A stretch of DNA of 64,000 nucleotides from Gammaproteobacteria bacterium (GCA_018814405.1 JAHIZO010000009.1:1-64000), one strand, 5' to 3'; positions 1-9,956 are shown, numbered from the stretch's first letter. Numbers and translations: made by a program. Notes: generated by a model not told the origin, from the letters alone.

Positions 1-179
1 AAGCGAATTTACATTTCTGTATCTTCGATTAGCGTGAGGTACTTCTGTATGTCTTGAGTTGATTCATTTCGCCGTAGCAAAACTCATCTGCCTCCACACA
101 CGTACCCACACTAATCGGTTGTTTTTTCTATCTTTTAAAGAACTTTTTTCTCGTTTCCTTCACCACCGTGGCAGCGAAG
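1..179 (-). other. leader of a leftward rRNA operon (partial)
   Basis: Read on the minus strand, this stretch follows a strong promoter and contains a boxA-like antitermination site, GTTCTTTAAAAGA, at 131-143. An imperfect inverted repeat follows, with arms at 26-41 and 103-117 (core CGATTAG / CTAATCG), as in the spacer ahead of mature 16S rRNA in betaproteobacteria. No protein-coding frame is evident. The 16S gene itself would begin just left of base 1. This is inferred from boxA, the stem and the promoter together; no mature rRNA sequence is inside the window. Confidence 0.7.
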
Positions 180-226
180 AGGTGCGCATTATAGAGACTT
201 AAAACTTTCCGTCAACTAAATTTTCA
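180..226 (-). promoter_or_regulatory. strong rRNA-type sigma70 promoter
   Basis: On the minus strand a TTGACG -35 box (210-215) and a perfect TATAAT -10 box (188-193) are separated by 16 bases. A GCGC-rich discriminator follows, which is typical of stringently controlled rRNA promoters. A-T-rich bases upstream (216-226) could act as an UP element. Transcription would start near 180 and run left into the boxA-containing leader. Confidence 0.8.
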
Positions 227-246
227 CACCAGCAATCTTTAACTGT

Positions 247-323
<77 letters not shown>

Positions 324-339
324 TCAGTTGAGGGACGGC

Positions 340-368
340 ATTCTATAGATGCTCACCTATGAGGTCAA
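340..368 (-). promoter_or_regulatory. promoter of the initiator tRNA
   Basis: On the minus strand TTGACC (363-368) and TAGAAT (340-345) are 17 bases apart, placing the start point about ten bases before the tRNA. The promoter lies directly behind the queG stop codon, so the tRNA probably does not depend on queG transcription. Confidence 0.7.
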
Positions 369-372
369 GAAC

Positions 373-1449
373 TTAATCTGGATTAAGTTCAATCTTGCGC
401 TGTAATGCCCATTCAACATGCTCCCTGACAAGGAGAGATGTGTGCTGCGACCTTGTCTGCAATGCCATCAAACTCTCATCAGTTGCCGGTGCATTGCCTA
501 GGGCTACAGCGATATTCCTCAACCATTGCTCATATCCAATGCGATAGATCGCGCTCCCGACCATTCGCATCTTGAACTCATCTTCACTCCAGGCAAACAG
601 TTCGATGAGCGATATGTCGTCCAGCTTGTTCCGCACTGAAAAGTCTGGCTCTATGCTTTTGTCGGCGAATTTATTCCATGGGCAAAATAATTGGCAATCG
701 TCACAACCATAGATGCGATTACCTATTAAGGGTCTTAACTCAATAGGAATGCTGCCCTTATGTTCAATAGTTAGATAAGAGATGCAGCGCCGTGCATCAA
801 TTTTATATGGTGCAGTGATAGCCTGCGTTGGACACACCTCCATACAAGCAACACAGGTTCCACAATGACTTTGCTGTGCCTTATCCACCGATAAAGGAAG
901 ATCAATGAATATCTCCCCCAGAAAGAACCAAGAACCTTGCTCACGTGAAAGCAATAAAGTGTGTTTACCGCGCCATCCCAGACTCCCCTTCTGCGCCAAC
1001 TCTACTTCTAGCACGGGTGCACTGTCTGTGAACACACGGCACTGGCACTCAACTACTTCTCGAATCTTTTGTGCCAACTTTTCAAGTCTATTACGTAGCA
1101 CCTTGTGATAATCACGCCCTAGTGCGTAGCGAGAGACGTAAGCGCGGGAAGGATCAAGCAATATGGCTTCGGCATCATGGCTTGGCTCAGGAAAATAATT
1201 CATCCGCACAGAGATCACACGCAAAGTGCCTGGTAGCAACTCAGTCGGACGTGCCCGTTTCACACCATGTTTTGCCATATAATCCATAGCACCGTGATGG
1301 CCGTCCGCTAGCCACTGGAGCAGATGTTCTTCCGCCTCGCCTAGATTGGTATCTGAAATGCCAAGCGCTTGAAAGCCGAGTTCTCTGCCCCATGCCTTGA
1401 TACGCCGGGCAAGTTCATCCATTTCAAATCGGGGGTCACTATTTTGCAT
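373..1449 (-). CDS. queG: epoxyqueuosine reductase QueG
   Basis: QueG reduces epoxyqueuosine to queuosine in the wobble position of tRNAs, using a cobalamin cofactor and two 4Fe-4S clusters. The 358-residue product shows both ferredoxin-like cysteine sets: CGTCVACMEVCP and, later, CDDCQLFCP. The N-terminal segment DELARRIKAWGRELGFQ matches the usual family start. I chose the ATG at 1449; 1422 is also possible. The frame stays open much further upstream, but that part overlaps tsaE and is not QueG-like. It is divergent from tsaE with start codons almost on top of each other. It is cytoplasmic. Confidence 0.93.
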   Translation of the reverse strand: MQNSDPRFEMDELARRIKAWGRELGFQALGISDTNLGEAEEHLLQWLADGHHGAMDYMAKHGVKRARPTELLPGTLRVISVRMNYFPEPSHDAEAILLDPSRAYVSRYALGRDYHKVLRNRLEKLAQKIREVVECQCRVFTDSAPVLEVELAQKGSLGWRGKHTLLLSREQGSWFFLGEIFIDLPLSVDKAQQSHCGTCVACMEVCPTQAITAPYKIDARRCISYLTIEHKGSIPIELRPLIGNRIYGCDDCQLFCPWNKFADKSIEPDFSVRNKLDDISLIELFAWSEDEFKMRMVGSAIYRIGYEQWLRNIAVALGNAPATDESLMALQTRSQHTSLLVREHVEWALQRKIELNPD

Positions 1450-1908
1450 GAATCGAATCATAGCCCAATAGCTCTGCCCAATGAGGAGGCTACTGCCACC
1501 TTTGCGCAGCGATTGGCTCATGCGCTTCATCCGGGACTTGTGATCTATCTGCGCGGAGACCTTGGTGCTGGCAAGACCACACTGGTTCGATCCTTGTTGC
1601 AGGCACTTGGGTATCAGGGACGAGTCAAAAGCCCAACCTATACTCTGGTTGAACACTACGAAGTGAGAGGGCTACACTTACGCCATTTCGATCTCTACCG
1701 CTTTCGCGATGCCGATGAATGGGAAGAAGCTGGATTCCGTGATGAGTTTGACGCGCAAAATATTTGTTTGGTTGAATGGCCGGACCAAGCGACTGGACTA
1801 CTACCCGATGCCGACCTCAGCCTCACCTTTGAAATACTTCAGGATGGCCGCGAGATCTTCCTGCACGCCTATACTGAAGCAGGGAAGAAATGTTTGAACG
1901 CACTCTAA
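1444..1908 (+). CDS. tsaE: tRNA threonylcarbamoyladenosine biosynthesis ATPase TsaE
   Basis: TsaE is the small ATPase partner of TsaB-TsaD in making t6A37 on ANN-decoding tRNAs. The product is 154 residues, the normal size, with the P-loop GDLGAGKTT near residues 38-46 and the family motif SPTYTLVE after it. No ATG fits the expected N-terminus. A TTG at 1444 preceded by GGGGG (1431-1435) gives the family-like beginning HESNHSPIALPNEEA, so I take it as the start. The 3' end overlaps amiC by 19 bases, as in many proteobacteria where tsaE and an amidase gene are coupled. Confidence 0.92.
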   Translation: MHESNHSPIALPNEEATATFAQRLAHALHPGLVIYLRGDLGAGKTTLVRSLLQALGYQGRVKSPTYTLVEHYEVRGLHLRHFDLYRFRDADEWEEAGFRDEFDAQNICLVEWPDQATGLLPDADLSLTFEILQDGREIFLHAYTEAGKKCLNAL

Positions 1909-3167
1909 AGTCTATTTTGTTATTGCTATTGGTATGGGCAAGCTCCGCCCATGCTGAGATACCCGTCACTTCAGCCCGTCTCTGGCCAGCACAGGATTAC
2001 ACGCGCCTGACACTGGAATCGAAATCCTCGATCCGCTATAACCAATTCACGCTCTCGAATCCGGAAAGGTTGGTCATTGACCTTGAGGAGGTCGAACTCA
2101 GTGTGGCATTGAATGAGCTATCGAACAAAGTCAGCAAAGAGGATCCATATATCAGCAACTTGCGCATAGGGCGTTTCAAGCCCGGTGTCGTCCGCCTAGT
2201 CTTGGATCTGAAATCACAAGTCAAACCACAGTTATTCAGCCTGAAGCCTGTGGGGGAATATGGACACCGACTGGTTCTGGATATTTACCCCGCTGTGCCA
2301 GTCGATCCTTTGATGGCATTGTTAGAGCAGCAATTTGCCACAAGCGAACGAGATAGCAATGAAGATGTAGCAGAAATGTCTGCCACAGATATCGCAACAC
2401 CTGTGCCGCCCGTCACAAAATCTCCGCCCCCCTACCCGGAATTGCGCAATCGTGTGCTTGTCATTGCCTTGGATGCGGGGCATGGCGGAGAGGATCCGGG
2501 AGCGCTGGGGCGCAGAGGAACCCGCGAGAAAGATGTGACGCTATCCATTGCGCGCGAATTAAAGACGCAGATAGACTCGATCTCGGGGATGCGCGCGGTA
2601 CTCATTCGGGACGGTGATTACTTCATTCCCCTCAAGGGACGCGTAGAAAAAGCGCGCCGCGCACATGCCGATTTGTTTGTCTCCATTCACGCAGATGCCT
2701 TCGTCAAACCGCACGCACGAGGATCGTCTGTTTTTGCATTGTCCGAAGGTGGTGCAACCAGTGCCAGTGCACGCTGGCTCGCAAAGAAGGAGAACGAGGC
2801 CGATCTCATTGGCGGCGTGAACCTTGCAGTAAAGGATCCTTACCTTGCCCGCACCCTGCTCGACCTGTCTCAAACTGCCACCATCAACGACAGCATGAAG
2901 CTCGCCAATCATGTGTTGAAGGAATTGGGGGGCATCAACAAGCTGCATCGCGGCCGTGTGGAACAAGCCGGATTTGCCGTACTTAAGTCTCCGGACATCC
3001 CGTCCATCTTGATAGAAACAGCATTCATCAGCAATCCAGCCGAAGAGAGTAAGTTGAAAGATAGCGCCTATCAGCGCAAGATGGCACAGGCCATTCTCAG
3101 CGGGATAAAACAATACTTCGCACAGAATCCCGCACTATCTAAACACAAAGTAGTGCTGAACGATTAG
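1890..3167 (+). CDS. amiC: N-acetylmuramoyl-L-alanine amidase, AmiC/AmiB type
   Basis: This periplasmic zinc amidase splits septal peptidoglycan during daughter-cell separation. The 425-residue precursor has a signal peptide (cleavage probably after AHA, residue 22), an N-terminal AMIN domain for cell-wall targeting, a proline-rich linker near 165-185 and a C-terminal Amidase_3 domain. The zinc-site motifs DAGHGGEDPGA and SIHADAF and the catalytic-Glu motif IETAFISNPAEE are all present. The segment rich in SASARWLAKKENEAD and LLDLSQTAT corresponds to the inhibitory helix that EnvC/NlpD-type activators displace. A Shine-Dalgarno AGGGAAG precedes the ATG. Its end meets cysM convergently with only four bases between. 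Confidence 0.93.
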   Translation: MFERTLKSILLLLLVWASSAHAEIPVTSARLWPAQDYTRLTLESKSSIRYNQFTLSNPERLVIDLEEVELSVALNELSNKVSKEDPYISNLRIGRFKPGVVRLVLDLKSQVKPQLFSLKPVGEYGHRLVLDIYPAVPVDPLMALLEQQFATSERDSNEDVAEMSATDIATPVPPVTKSPPPYPELRNRVLVIALDAGHGGEDPGALGRRGTREKDVTLSIARELKTQIDSISGMRAVLIRDGDYFIPLKGRVEKARRAHADLFVSIHADAFVKPHARGSSVFALSEGGATSASARWLAKKENEADLIGGVNLAVKDPYLARTLLDLSQTATINDSMKLANHVLKELGGINKLHRGRVEQAGFAVLKSPDIPSILIETAFISNPAEESKLKDSAYQRKMAQAILSGIKQYFAQNPALSKHKVVLND

Positions 3168-3171
3168 TCGA

Positions 3172-4059
3172 TCAGGCGGGAAATACCCCGGTAGACAAGT
3201 AGCGGTCGCCTCTATCGCAGACGATGAAGACGATGGTCGCATTCTGCACCTGTTGCGATATACGCATTGCGATGCTCAGCGCCCCACCCGAAGATATCCC
3301 GCAAAAGATCCCCTCCTCGCGAGCCAAGCGGCGTGTCATCTCCTCTGCATCCTTCTGACCGACGTATTCGATACGATCGACATTCTGCGGGTTGTATATC
3401 TTAGGCATGTAAGCCTCTGGCCATTTTCGAATACCCGGAATCTGCGCCCCCTCTTCAGGCTGTGCGCCTATGATTTGAATGGCTGAATTCTTTTCCTTGA
3501 AGAAGCGCGCATTGCCCATGATGGTGCCCGTCGTCCCCATACTGCTGACAAAGTGCGTGATCCCGCCTTGGGTATCACGCCAGATCTCAGGCCCGGTACC
3601 TTCGTAATGCGCCAATGGATTATCCGGATTGCCGAACTGATCGAGAATGATGCCACGGCCCTCGTCGCGCAACTTTTCTGCCGTATCCCGTGCCAACTCC
3701 ATACTACCCACCTTGGGTGTCAGCACCAGTTCCGCGCCGAACGCACGCATAGTCTGGCGGCGTTCCACACTCTGATTCTCCGGCATCACCAAGATCATCT
3801 TGTATCCACGCATGGCAGCAGCCATCGCCAGCGCGATACCGGTGTTGCCGCTAGTCGCTTCGATCAATGTATCGCCGGGTTTGATTTGACCGCGCGCTTC
3901 GGCATGCCGGATCATCGAAAGCGCCGGCCTGTCTTTTACTGAACCGGCAGGATTATTTCCTTCCAGCTTGGCAAGGATAATGTTGGATGTATCACCGGGG
4001 ATGCGCTTGAGTCTGACCAGCGGCGTATTGCCGACATAGTCGTCCAATGTCTTGTACAT
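3172..4059 (-). CDS. cysM: cysteine synthase B
   Basis: This is an O-acetylserine sulfhydrylase of the CysM type, a PLP enzyme able to use thiosulfate as well as sulfide. At 295 residues it has the short CysM length. The PLP lysine is Lys42 in NNPAGSVKDRPA, the phosphate loop is SSMGTTGTI, and the substrate loop is [10 protein letters not shown]. The NNPAGSVKDRPA and GTGPEIWRDT forms separate it from the CysK next door. It lies 65 bases downstream of cysK on the same strand, with a hairpin between them. It is probably co-transcribed with cysK at a reduced level. Confidence 0.93.
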   Translation of the reverse strand: MYKTLDDYVGNTPLVRLKRIPGDTSNIILAKLEGNNPAGSVKDRPALSMIRHAEARGQIKPGDTLIEATSGNTGIALAMAAAMRGYKMILVMPENQSVERRQTMRAFGAELVLTPKVGSMELARDTAEKLRDEGRGIILDQFGNPDNPLAHYEGTGPEIWRDTQGGITHFVSSMGTTGTIMGNARFFKEKNSAIQIIGAQPEEGAQIPGIRKWPEAYMPKIYNPQNVDRIEYVGQKDAEEMTRRLAREEGIFCGISSGGALSIAMRISQQVQNATIVFIVCDRGDRYLSTGVFPA

Positions 4060-4076
4060 GGCCTGTTCCGTAGATG

Positions 4077-4109
4077 GATAACGCTTGCATGATAAATGCA
4101 GGCGCTATC
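4077..4109. repeat. inverted repeat between cysK and cysM
   Basis: GATAACGC at 4077-4084 pairs with GCGCTATC at 4102-4109, with an inner TGCAT/ATGCA pairing. On the minus strand it forms a hairpin between the cysK stop and the cysM start. There is no T-run, so it is more likely an mRNA-stabilising or attenuating stem than a full terminator. Confidence 0.55.
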
Positions 4110-4124
4110 CTTTGCACTGCCGCA

Positions 4125-5099
4125 TTAAACAGCGATACCTGAAGCGTCGAACATTCCCTCGAAGAGGATAGAACTGAGGTAGCGCTCACCAGAGTCCGGC
4201 AGGATGACCACGATGGTCTTACCTGCGTTCTCCGGTTTTTTTGCCTGACGCACCGCTGCCGCCACCGCCGCGCCACTGGAGATGCCGGAAAGAATGCCCT
4301 CCTCCTGCGCCAGACGACGCGCATACAACACAGCTTCCTCATTCGTCACCAGTTCGATGTCATCCACCAGTGAAATATCCAGCGCGCCCGGCACGAAACC
4401 TGCGCCTATGCCCTGTATCTTGTGCGGTGCCGGCTTGAGCTCCTGGCCTGCGCGCTTTTGCGTCAGGATAGGGCTGGCGGTCGGCTCGACAGCCACTGAC
4501 TTGATCGCCTTGCCTCGGGTGTTCTTGATATAGCGAGATACTCCAGTGATCGTGCCGCCGGTACCAACGCCAGCCACGAAGATATCAACCTTGCCGTCGG
4601 TGTCATTCCAAATCTCAGGCCCCGTGGTCGCTTCATGGATGGCCGGATTGGCAGGATTTTCGAACTGTTGCAGCAGGACGTACTTTGAATCGGATTCGGC
4701 GATCTCTTTCGCCTTGGCGATCGCACCGCCCATACCCTTTGCACCTTCGGTCAGCACCAACTTGGCGCCATAGGCGACCAGCAACTTGCGGCGCTCGATA
4801 CTCATCGTCTCGGGCATGGTCAGTGTCAGCGGTATACCACGTGCCGCAGCCACATAGGCAAGTGCGATGCCGGTATTGCCACTGGTCGGCTCGACGAGTT
4901 CGTTGCCGGGGCCGAGCAATCCCTTCTGTGCTGCATCATCGATCATTGCAACGCCGATACGGTCTTTAACCGAGTAAGCCGGATTGCGACCTTCGATCTT
5001 GGCAAGGATGGTGGCTGATGCGCCATCGCTGATCCTGTTCAGCTTGATCAGCGGCGTACCTCCGACAGAAAGCGAATTATCTGCAAACAGCTTTGACAT
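4125..5099 (-). CDS. cysK: cysteine synthase A
   Basis: CysK condenses O-acetylserine with sulfide to form cysteine. The 324-residue product has the PLP lysine at position 45 (AYSVKDRIG), the substrate loop PTSGNTGIA and the phosphate-binding [10 protein letters not shown]. The start is the ATG at 5099, preceded by a strong AAGGAGT at the right spacing. The open frame extends further upstream, but that part is not CysK-like. It is followed on the same strand by its paralogue cysM. Confidence 0.95.
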   Translation of the reverse strand: MSKLFADNSLSVGGTPLIKLNRISDGASATILAKIEGRNPAYSVKDRIGVAMIDDAAQKGLLGPGNELVEPTSGNTGIALAYVAAARGIPLTLTMPETMSIERRKLLVAYGAKLVLTEGAKGMGGAIAKAKEIAESDSKYVLLQQFENPANPAIHEATTGPEIWNDTDGKVDIFVAGVGTGGTITGVSRYIKNTRGKAIKSVAVEPTASPILTQKRAGQELKPAPHKIQGIGAGFVPGALDISLVDDIELVTNEEAVLYARRLAQEEGILSGISSGAAVAAAVRQAKKPENAGKTIVVILPDSGERYLSSILFEGMFDASGIAV

Positions 5100-5135
5100 C
5101 ACATACTCCTTGAATTGAATGGATACGATGGCTGC

Positions 5136-5165
5136 ATTATAGGCAGGGGTCATCCTTACCGATAA
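5136..5165 (-). promoter_or_regulatory. candidate cysK promoter
   Basis: A perfect TATAAT (5136-5141 on the minus strand) lies 36 bases before the cysK ATG, but no good -35 box stands at 16-18 bases. That pattern suits an activator-dependent promoter, for example one driven by CysB. The regulator is an inference. Confidence 0.45.
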
Positions 5166-5200
5166 TCACATTTACCTATTTTGTTATTCCATTTGAGCAT

Positions 5201-5232
5201 AAAAAAACCGCCCGGCTGCAAGCCGAGCGGTT
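5201..5232 (-). terminator. rho-independent terminator after the comEA-like gene
   Basis: On the minus strand, AACCGCTCGGCT pairs with AGCCGGGCGGTT around a three-base loop, followed by a run of seven T. It ends the lapA-...-comEA transcript and isolates cysK. Confidence 0.9.
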
Positions 5233-5253
5233 CAAATAATGCGACGTGAAGGA

Positions 5254-5517
5254 CTATTTCTTGTCTGGCTTACTCACGGTGAATTCGCTTCGCAAGCGCT
5301 CCACCGTTTTTTTGCCGAATCCTTTGACCTCATCAAGCTCTTCCACGCTCTTGAACAGTCCGTGTTGTTTTCGATGTTGAACAATAGCTTGGGCTTTCGA
5401 AGCACCTACTCCCTTCACAGCCTGCAACTCATCCACGCTCGCCGTATTCAAATCAACCGCAGCGTAGAGTGAACCGGAAAACAAAAGTACCAACAGGGTT
5501 AGCAACAGCTTCTTCAT
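5254..5517 (-). CDS. ComEA-like helix-hairpin-helix protein
   Basis: This small protein of 87 residues has a signal peptide (MKKLLLTLLVLLFSGSLYA) and two helix-hairpin-helix motifs, LQAVKGVGASKAQAI and LDEVKGFGKKTVERL. Such ComEA-type proteins bind double-stranded DNA in the periplasm, and in competent species they ratchet incoming DNA. Whether this organism is competent cannot be told here. The ATG at 5517 has AAAGGAG six bases upstream; the GTG one codon earlier is too close to it. It is the last gene of the heptose-precursor operon and is followed by a clear terminator. Confidence 0.85.
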   Translation of the reverse strand: MKKLLLTLLVLLFSGSLYAAVDLNTASVDELQAVKGVGASKAQAIVQHRKQHGLFKSVEELDEVKGFGKKTVERLRSEFTVSKPDKK

Positions 5518-5575
5518 CACTTTCTCCTTTCGAAGTTAGCGACCGAGGTCGCGGGTAGCATACCCTCCTCCTGGT

Positions 5576-6574
5576 TTACTTCGACTTCTCCAGCATGTAA
5601 TTCACGTAATTCGCCGTACCTTGCTCCACGGTCAGGAATGGCTCGGCATAGCCAACCTCGCGCATGGCCGATATATCGGCCTGGGTGAAGCTCTGATACT
5701 TGCCGCGCAATGCATCCGGGAATGGGATATAGCGAATGATCTGTTGTTGCAGCAACTGCTCCAGCGTCAGGACAGGCTCGCCCTTCTCTGCGCGCAAGGT
5801 ATTGATCGTTGCCACAGCCACATCATTGAAGCTCTGCGCTGTGCCTGTACCAAGGTTGAAGATACCCGATTTTTCTGGATGATCCAAAAAGTGCATATTC
5901 ACCTTGACCACATCTTCCACCGACACGAAATCGCGCAGCTGACCGCCGTTGGCGTAGCCATCACAGCCCTCGAACAGTTTTACATGTCCTTCAGCGCGAT
6001 ATTGGTTGAAGAAGTGATAGGCCACCGATGCCATGCGCCCTTTATGCTGCTCGCGCTGGCCGTACACATTGAAATAGCGAAAGCCGACGACCTGCGATGT
6101 ACGCTCAGACCAGCGGCGACGCACCACCTGATCGAACAGGAACTTAGAATAGGCATAGACGTTCAAGGGCGACTCGTATTCACGGCTCTCCTTGAACACA
6201 CCGCCGCCGCCGTATACCGAAGCGGACGATGCATACAAGAATGGCACATCTTCGCTCTGGCAATGATTCAGCAACTCCAGAGAATAACGATAGTTGTTCT
6301 CCATCATGTAACGGCCATCCGTTTCCATGGTGTCCGAGCAAGCGCCTTCATGCAACACGGCGGCGATCTCGCCATCAAAGTCTCCGCCCACCACACGTTC
6401 GATGAAGTCCTCCTTATCCATGAAGTCGGCGATCTCGCAATCCGTGAGATTCAGGAACTTGTCGGCCTTTTTCAGATTGTCGACCGCGATGATGTCGGTC
6501 ACGCCACGTTCATTCAGCGCTTTGACCAAGTTGGACCCGATGAAACCTGCTGCTCCGGTTACCACGTAGTACAT
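5576..6574 (-). CDS. hldD: ADP-L-glycero-D-manno-heptose 6-epimerase
   Basis: HldD makes the heptose precursor of lipopolysaccharide inner core by epimerising ADP-D,D-heptose at C6''. The 332-residue protein is an extended SDR enzyme: the NADP-binding [10 protein letters not shown] starts at residue 6 and the catalytic Tyr-Lys pair is in [15 protein letters not shown] precedes the ATG. It lies 117 bases downstream of rfaE1, the kinase of the same pathway. The gap contains a run of C and no gene. Confidence 0.95.
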   Translation of the reverse strand: MYYVVTGAAGFIGSNLVKALNERGVTDIIAVDNLKKADKFLNLTDCEIADFMDKEDFIERVVGGDFDGEIAAVLHEGACSDTMETDGRYMMENNYRYSLELLNHCQSEDVPFLYASSASVYGGGGVFKESREYESPLNVYAYSKFLFDQVVRRRWSERTSQVVGFRYFNVYGQREQHKGRMASVAYHFFNQYRAEGHVKLFEGCDGYANGGQLRDFVSVEDVVKVNMHFLDHPEKSGIFNLGTGTAQSFNDVAVATINTLRAEKGEPVLTLEQLLQQQIIRYIPFPDALRGKYQSFTQADISAMREVGYAEPFLTVEQGTANYVNYMLEKSK

Positions 6575-6691
6575 GCTATCTCCTTGAAATAGAAGGATGG
6601 ATTACAGCCCCCCCCTCTTTCCCTTCGCTGTGCACAGAAGGGTATTACATTAACCATGCTTACTACAAGGCTTTGTTGAGTCAAACAGTAC

Positions 6692-7636
6692 TCAATCCTG
6701 ATTCCCCATATCCTGCTGTATCTCTTCGCGGGAAACCACAGCCGTACCCAGTTTGGCCACTACCACGCCCGCCGCTCGATTGGCGATGCGCACTGCTTCC
6801 ACCATATCCGCACCGCTCGCCAGCATCACTGCCAACGTGGCGATGACCGTATCGCCTGCACCACTCACATCGAACACTTCACGCGCCAGCGTCGGCTCGT
6901 GCAATATCCCCTGCTCACGGAACAGCGACATACCTTCCTCGCTACGCGTCACCAACAATGCCTCCAAGCCCAACTCGGTGCGCAGCTTCTGTGCTTTTTC
7001 GTTCAACTCCGCTTCGCTCTTCCAGTTACCCGCCACATCGCGGAACTCGCTGCGGTTAGGAGTCAGCAGGGTTGCGCCGCGATAGCGCTCGTATTCATCT
7101 CCTTTAGGGTCCACCAGCACCGGCTTGTGCGCCGCACGGGCCAGTTGGATCATCTCGGCGATATGAGTCAAACCGCCCTTGCCGTAATCAGACAGCAAGA
7201 CCACATCGCAATCCGGTAGTTTGCTACGAAAATCGGCTAGCTTTGCTTGTAACACTTCATGGCTTGGTGGCGTTTCGAAATCAATGCGCAGCAATTGTTG
7301 CTGACGCGCAACGGCTCGCAGCTTGACGATGGTGGAGAAACTCTCATCACGATGCAACAAAGCATCGACCCGGCCCTGTGCAGTCAGCAGGCGTTGTAGA
7401 CAATCCCCTGCCTCGTCCGCGCCGACCACTGACAACAGCGTGCAATGCGCGCCCAGTTCCGCAATGTTGCGCGCCACATTGGCTGCACCACCGGGCCGCT
7501 CTTCAACCTTATTCACCTTCAGCACCGGCACCGGCGCCTCTGGCGAGATACGGCTGACATCTCCGAACCAATAACGGTCCAGCATCACGTCTCCGACGAC
7601 CAACACCCGCGCTTTATCGAACGATGGCAGCTTCAT
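6692..7636 (-). CDS. rfaE1: D-glycero-beta-D-manno-heptose-7-phosphate kinase
   Basis: This PfkB/ribokinase-fold kinase phosphorylates heptose 7-phosphate at C1 in the ADP-heptose pathway. The product of 314 residues is only the kinase half of the bifunctional enterobacterial HldE; the nucleotidyltransferase (RfaE2) is not in this window. The motifs [11 protein letters not shown] near the N-terminus and [11 protein letters not shown] near the C-terminus are the substrate and anion-hole signatures. The ATG at 7636 overlaps the pyrF stop as ATGA, with GGAG upstream, so the two genes are translationally coupled. Confidence 0.93.
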   Translation of the reverse strand: MKLPSFDKARVLVVGDVMLDRYWFGDVSRISPEAPVPVLKVNKVEERPGGAANVARNIAELGAHCTLLSVVGADEAGDCLQRLLTAQGRVDALLHRDESFSTIVKLRAVARQQQLLRIDFETPPSHEVLQAKLADFRSKLPDCDVVLLSDYGKGGLTHIAEMIQLARAAHKPVLVDPKGDEYERYRGATLLTPNRSEFRDVAGNWKSEAELNEKAQKLRTELGLEALLVTRSEEGMSLFREQGILHEPTLAREVFDVSGAGDTVIATLAVMLASGADMVEAVRIANRAAGVVVAKLGTAVVSREEIQQDMGNQD

Positions 7637-8349
7637 GCCACATCTCCTGTTTCTTTCAGAATGTCTTGCAGCGCCTGCAATGGATCGGGCGCTTGCGTGA
7701 TCGGGCGACCGATGACCAGATAGCTGGCGCCCGCCTGTAGTGCTGCTTGCGGAGTCATGATGCGAGACTGATCGTTTGCTGCGGCATTCGCCGGACGTAT
7801 CCCCGGCGTCACCAGACAAAAATCTTTACCACATTGCTGGCGTAACGCCACCGCTTCCTGTGCTGAACACACGACACCATCCAATCCACTGTCGCGAGTC
7901 AGTTGCGCCAGACGGATCACCATTTGTGCCGGACTATCTTGTATGCCGATCCCATGCAGATCTTCCTGCGCCATACTGGTGAGGATAGTCACCGCGATCA
8001 GTTTCGGTCGTTGCACATGATTCTCCAGCGCTTCGCGCGCCATCTCCATCATCTTGCGGCCGCCCAAAGCGTGTACGTTCACCATCCACACTCCCAAAGA
8101 TGCAGCCGCCTTACAGGCTTGTGCAGTGGTATTAGGGATGTCGTGGAATTTGAGATCGAGGAACACTTCGAATCCGCGCTGCTGTAATTGCTCGACCAGT
8201 TGCGGACCGGCCGAGGTGAACAACTCCTTGCCGACTTTCAGCCGACATAAAGTTGGCTCCAGCCTCTCGGCCAATGCTAGCGCGGAGGCCGCCTGCGGAA
8301 AATCCAGCGCGATGATGATCTTCGGGTCTTGTTGTTTGGTGGAACTCAT
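7633..8349 (-). CDS. pyrF: orotidine 5'-phosphate decarboxylase
   Basis: PyrF decarboxylates OMP to UMP, the last step of pyrimidine synthesis. The product has 238 residues with the N-terminal IIALDF, the catalytic [10 protein letters not shown] and the phosphate-binding VTPGIRP and YLVIGRPIT segments. It overlaps lapB upstream and rfaE1 downstream by four bases each (ATGA). This ties nucleotide, LPS-quality-control and heptose genes into one transcript. Confidence 0.95.
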   Translation of the reverse strand: MSSTKQQDPKIIIALDFPQAASALALAERLEPTLCRLKVGKELFTSAGPQLVEQLQQRGFEVFLDLKFHDIPNTTAQACKAAASLGVWMVNVHALGGRKMMEMAREALENHVQRPKLIAVTILTSMAQEDLHGIGIQDSPAQMVIRLAQLTRDSGLDGVVCSAQEAVALRQQCGKDFCLVTPGIRPANAAANDQSRIMTPQAALQAGASYLVIGRPITQAPDPLQALQDILKETGDVA

Positions 8350-9521
8350 GCGATCAATCCATTTTCTTCACTACGTTTTGGCGAATAGCTTTCCCAGCTG
8401 TGGCACGCGGGACAATGCCAATAGAAGTGCTTTGCCTTGAAACCACAATGGCCGCATCGATACATCGCAAGGCTGCGCGTACGGTTGTGGATGAGCGACT
8501 TCACCAATTCGACATCACCCCGGCGTTCGCCGGTCATCTTCATCAATTGGGCTTCGAGCAGTTTATCCAGTCCCAACAGCGTTGGGTTGCGCTTCAGTTC
8601 ATTGAGCACCATCTGGTAGGCAGCCTCGGGCCCTTCGGTTGCGACCAGCGCTTCAAACAGCACATTCATTAGATCCAACGATGGGTGTACTTTCAAATAG
8701 CCGCGTAGCAATTCCACACCCGCCGACTCATTTCCGCCCTGCTGGCAAGCTTGAAATATGCGTTCCGCGACCAGTGGCAGATATTGCGCATCTTGCGTCT
8801 CGACTGTTTTCCATATCTCGATAGCGCGAGCCGTATTACCGGAAGCCAATGCGATATCACCTAACTTGATGCTGGCACGCACGCCTTGCGGATCGATTGC
8901 GAGTGCTTGTTCCAGATGCACGACCGCAGCATCCACTTGCTTGTCAGCACACTCGCGCTCAGCCAACTCACAATAAAAGAACGATGCCTGTCTTGCATAG
9001 GATTTGCCGGTTAAAGTAGTCAATCGCTGGCTAATATCGATAGCTTTCAGCCAGTCTTTCTCCTTCTGGTAGATCTCCAGCAAGAACTCCAACGCAGCCT
9101 GCTCGTGGGAGGTACCGTTCAACCCGTGGAAGGCAGTTTCTGCGCGATCCAATATGCCGGCCTTCAAATAATCCTGAGCCAGCTCAAACAGTGCTTGCTC
9201 TCGTTTATCCTCGTCCAGATCGGCACGCTCATACAAATTCAGATGCATGCGTATCGCACGATCCACCTCACCGCGGCGCCGAAATAAGCTACCCAATGCA
9301 AAGTGCAACTCGACGGTCTGTGGATCGACCTTCACGACTTCTATAAATGCTTCGATAGCCTGATCCTGCTGCTCGTTGAGCAGAAAGTTCAAGCCTTGAA
9401 AATATGAGCGCGGCAGAGAGCTGGATTCAGACAGCAGCTCTTTGATATCGACACGCGCGGCCAGCCATCCCATGCCAAAGAATAGCGGGAAGACCAGCAA
9501 CATCCAAGGTTCAAAATCCAT
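8346..9521 (-). CDS. lapB: lipopolysaccharide assembly protein LapB (YciM)
   Basis: LapB is an inner-membrane-anchored TPR protein that presents LpxC to FtsH and so limits lipid A synthesis. The 391-residue product has one N-terminal membrane segment ([17 protein letters not shown]), then tandem TPR helices, and ends in a rubredoxin-like metal site with two CxxC pairs (CGHC and CPAC). It sits between lapA and pyrF in the usual proteobacterial order. Confidence 0.93.
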   Translation of the reverse strand: MDFEPWMLLVFPLFFGMGWLAARVDIKELLSESSSLPRSYFQGLNFLLNEQQDQAIEAFIEVVKVDPQTVELHFALGSLFRRRGEVDRAIRMHLNLYERADLDEDKREQALFELAQDYLKAGILDRAETAFHGLNGTSHEQAALEFLLEIYQKEKDWLKAIDISQRLTTLTGKSYARQASFFYCELAERECADKQVDAAVVHLEQALAIDPQGVRASIKLGDIALASGNTARAIEIWKTVETQDAQYLPLVAERIFQACQQGGNESAGVELLRGYLKVHPSLDLMNVLFEALVATEGPEAAYQMVLNELKRNPTLLGLDKLLEAQLMKMTGERRGDVELVKSLIHNRTRSLAMYRCGHCGFKAKHFYWHCPACHSWESYSPKRSEENGLIA

Positions 9522-9530
9522 CTTGTATTT

Positions 9531-9827
9531 TCAGGAAGAATGATTGGGCGTATCTGCTTGGCTGTCAGCACTGCGCCCGGATTGATTGGATTGTACTTCT
9601 GCTCGCGCATGCGCCAAATCACTGCGCAAACGCACCACCACTGCAAGCATCGCCAACATACCCAACACGACGCCGATGACAAGAAAACCAAACAACGCGA
9701 CTACCAGCGGCGCTTGCCATTCGTAACCGAACAGATAGCGCAGCGAAACGATTTCGTTGTTCTTCATCGCAAAGCCCAGCAAAGCGACAAACAACAGTAT
9801 CCGTAGCAACCAGGTCAGATAGCGCAT
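9531..9827 (-). CDS. lapA: lipopolysaccharide assembly protein LapA
   Basis: This small membrane protein of 98 residues has two predicted transmembrane helices, roughly residues 4-20 and 38-65, followed by a polar coiled tail rich in Ala, Arg, Gln and Ser. It belongs to the LapA (DUF1049) family, which works with LapB in LPS assembly control. The FAMKNNEIVSLRYLFGYEWQ segment is the conserved loop between the helices. It opens the lapA-lapB-pyrF-rfaE1-hldD-comEA run. The 149 bases upstream hold the ihfB terminator and no clear promoter. Confidence 0.88.
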   Translation of the reverse strand: MRYLTWLLRILLFVALLGFAMKNNEIVSLRYLFGYEWQAPLVVALFGFLVIGVVLGMLAMLAVVVRLRSDLAHARAEVQSNQSGRSADSQADTPNHSS

Positions 9828-9920
9828 GCTTTAATTTTTATCATCGAATCGAGGTACAAAGATAGCACGAACACGCAATTGTTTCTCGCAGGGATATTGC
9901 TCTATGGGCAATAACTCGCC

Positions 9921-9956
9921 AAAAAATTGGCGGCGCATCTTACGATGAGCCGCCAA
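9921..9956 (-). terminator. rho-independent terminator after ihfB
   Basis: On the minus strand TTGGCGGC (9949-9956) pairs with GCCGCCAA (9927-9934), with an inner CATC-GTAA-GATG stem, followed by six T. It separates the long gyrA-to-ihfB run from the lap operon. Confidence 0.9.
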
